Shown in pieces: positions 5,363 through 6,112 of a stretch of 6,112 bases of DNA. Position 1 is the stretch's first letter; the number at the start of each line of letters is the position of its first letter. The position numbers and the translations under genes were made by a program. Where the stretch lies: positions 1 to 6,112 of the forward strand of contig JAISAX010000236.1 of the NCBI GenBank assembly GCA_031266495.1, written 5' to 3'. Under the pieces are notes generated by a model, which was given only the letters and a program-made list of their open reading frames with translations, did not search any database and had not been told where the DNA came from. The DNA is from Opitutaceae bacterium (GTDB taxonomy: Bacteria; Verrucomicrobiota; Verrucomicrobiae; Opitutales; Opitutaceae).

Positions 5363-5509
5363 TAACGGATGTTACGCGGATCGACTGTAGGGGCGTCGCT
5401 TGCGACGCCCGCACCAGTCGGGCAGAATTGGCGTATCTCCCGTTGTGATCAGGTCCTCGCGGGCTTCGCAAACGACGCCCCTGCGTGAGGTACCGCGTAA
5501 CTTCAGTTC
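5363..5509. repeat. MITE-like palindromic element, about 147 bp (element 2)
   Basis: Two nested pairs of inverted arms form one long imperfect palindrome. The outer pair is GTTACGCGG (5371-5379) with CCGCGTAAC (5493-5501). The inner pair is 5387-5412 with 5459-5484, 23 of 26 positions. The spacers between outer and inner arms are almost equal on both sides, and the central loop is 46 bases (5413-5458). No ORF lies inside. A non-autonomous mobile element or a large REP-type (BIME-like) repeat would look like this. Confidence 0.65.
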
Positions 5510-5587
5510 ATAAATGGCATGGCATCCGCCTGTCACCAGTCCGGCGGCAGACCATCAACCGCTCAACAAGCACCTGCATTGCCTTCG

Positions 5588-6112
5588 TTATGGCAATGGT
5601 GGCAAACCCAGTTCCTTGAGAAATTTATTATGTCTGGCGGTGGCGCTTTTTATTTTTTTGTCCAGTGCCAGCAGTTCGGCATGAGTCGCTTTCAAGTCGA
5701 TTTCCTGCTCCTGCCGGGCGGTGCTGATGTAACGGGAAATGTTGAGGTTGTAATCGTTGGCGGCGATTTCCTTCATCTCCACACGCTGGGCATAGCGATC
5801 CTCTGCCTTCCGGTATTGGTAGGTGGAGACGATTTTCTGAATGTGCTCGTCGAGGAGGACGTTCTGGCGTTTGCCTTTCTCGAAGTGCTCAGCGGCGTTG
5901 ATGAAGAGGACGTCGTCTGGCTTCTTGCACTTCTTGAGGACGAGAATGCAGACGGGAATACCCGTTGAATAGAAAAGGTTCGCGGGCAGGCCAATGACGG
6001 TGTCGATATGGCCGTCCTTGAGCAGCTTGGTTCGGATGCGTTCCTCGGCGCCGCCGCGGAAGAGGACGCCGTGGGGCAGGATGATGGCCATGACGCCCTG
6101 ATCTTTGAGGAA
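5588..6112 (-). CDS. hsdM: Type I restriction-modification system DNA methyltransferase subunit (HsdM), C-terminal part, cut by window edge
   Basis: HsdM transfers a methyl group from S-adenosylmethionine to adenine N6 at sites chosen by HsdS. 174 residues are visible; the frame is open to the right edge (FLKDQGV precedes the first internal Met at 6091), so the SAM-binding and NPPF motifs are outside the window. What is seen matches the end of the catalytic domain: MAIILPHGVLFRGGAEERIR, then GLPANLFYSTGIPVCILVLKK (the typical LP.NLFY.TGIP..I pattern), then FINAAEHFEKGKRQNVL. A charged helical tail follows (about the last 45 residues, ending KELGLPPLP), likely the coiled region that contacts HsdS. 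Codon use and base composition are less GC-rich than in ffh, which suggests horizontal acquisition. No hsdS follows its 3' end, so specificity and restriction genes, if present, lie upstream beyond the edge. A stand-alone N6 methyltransferase of the same fold is the alternative. Confidence 0.9.
   Translation of the reverse strand, partial: FLKDQGVMAIILPHGVLFRGGAEERIRTKLLKDGHIDTVIGLPANLFYSTGIPVCILVLKKCKKPDDVLFINAAEHFEKGKRQNVLLDEHIQKIVSTYQYRKAEDRYAQRVEMKEIAANDYNLNISRYISTARQEQEIDLKATHAELLALDKKIKSATARHNKFLKELGLPPLP

Larger units (their letters stand above)
5170..5587. other. 418-base gap with two palindromic elements and no gene
   Basis: Nothing convincingly coding lies between the methyltransferase stop (5588) and the DUF3127 start (5169). 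Most of the stretch is taken up by the inverted repeats at 5277-5340 and 5363-5509. The promoter of the DUF3127 gene should lie in 5170-5276, but I cannot point to a good -35/-10 pair. No intrinsic terminator for the methyltransferase gene is evident on the - strand. Confidence 0.6.

Noticed and set aside
5363..5509. CRISPR array or tandem repeat interpretation of the repeats
   Set aside because: The repeated pieces are inverted, few and unevenly spaced, with no regular spacers.
5519..5968. + strand open frame (149 codons) opposite the methyltransferase gene
   Set aside because: The - strand carries the clear type I methyltransferase motifs. This frame is a Leu/Val-rich shadow without homology features.

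Overview
The window reads as a piece of a GC-rich bacterial chromosome. Strong C/G bias at third codon positions, start codons without clear Shine-Dalgarno sequences, short GC-rich palindromes between genes, and an alcohol dehydrogenase with a microcompartment-type N-terminal tag all fit a Verrucomicrobiota (Opitutaceae-like) genome. That placement is an inference; no rRNA or other phylogenetic marker settles it.

Layout. At 1-138 lies the 3' end of a gene whose tail looks like the Rpn/PD-(D/E)XK 'transposase-like' nuclease family. A 462-base stretch without a clear gene follows; it holds a 10-bp tandem repeat and a possible broken membrane-segment ORF. A complete ffh (601-1971, SRP GTPase) comes next, then 77 bases later a secreted protein of unknown role with a signal peptide, a Pro-rich linker and a LolA/lipoprotein-sorting-like body (2049-3044). 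All of these read on the + strand. From 3229 to the right edge every gene reads on the - strand: a zinc-dependent medium-chain alcohol dehydrogenase (3229-4506), a DUF3127 OB-fold protein with an SSB-like acidic tail (4813-5169), and the C-terminal part of a type I restriction-modification DNA methyltransferase (5588-6112, cut by the window edge). The 184-base gap between the convergent blocks (3045-3228) is full of small stem-loops.

The right-hand third looks like accessory DNA. Base composition falls visibly in the methyltransferase gene. The gap between it and the DUF3127 gene carries two imperfect palindromic, MITE/REP-like elements (5277-5340 and 5363-5509), and pieces of the second recur at 4697-4772.

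The most interesting observation is the dehydrogenase. Residues 1-17 form an amphipathic helix with the hydrophobic spacing of bacterial microcompartment encapsulation peptides, joined to the catalytic core by an Ala/Pro/Thr-rich linker. It therefore looks like a cargo enzyme for a microcompartment whose shell genes are not in this window. I see no evidence of a multi-gene, previously undescribed system; the window is mostly ordinary chromosome with this cargo candidate and a repeat-rich junction.
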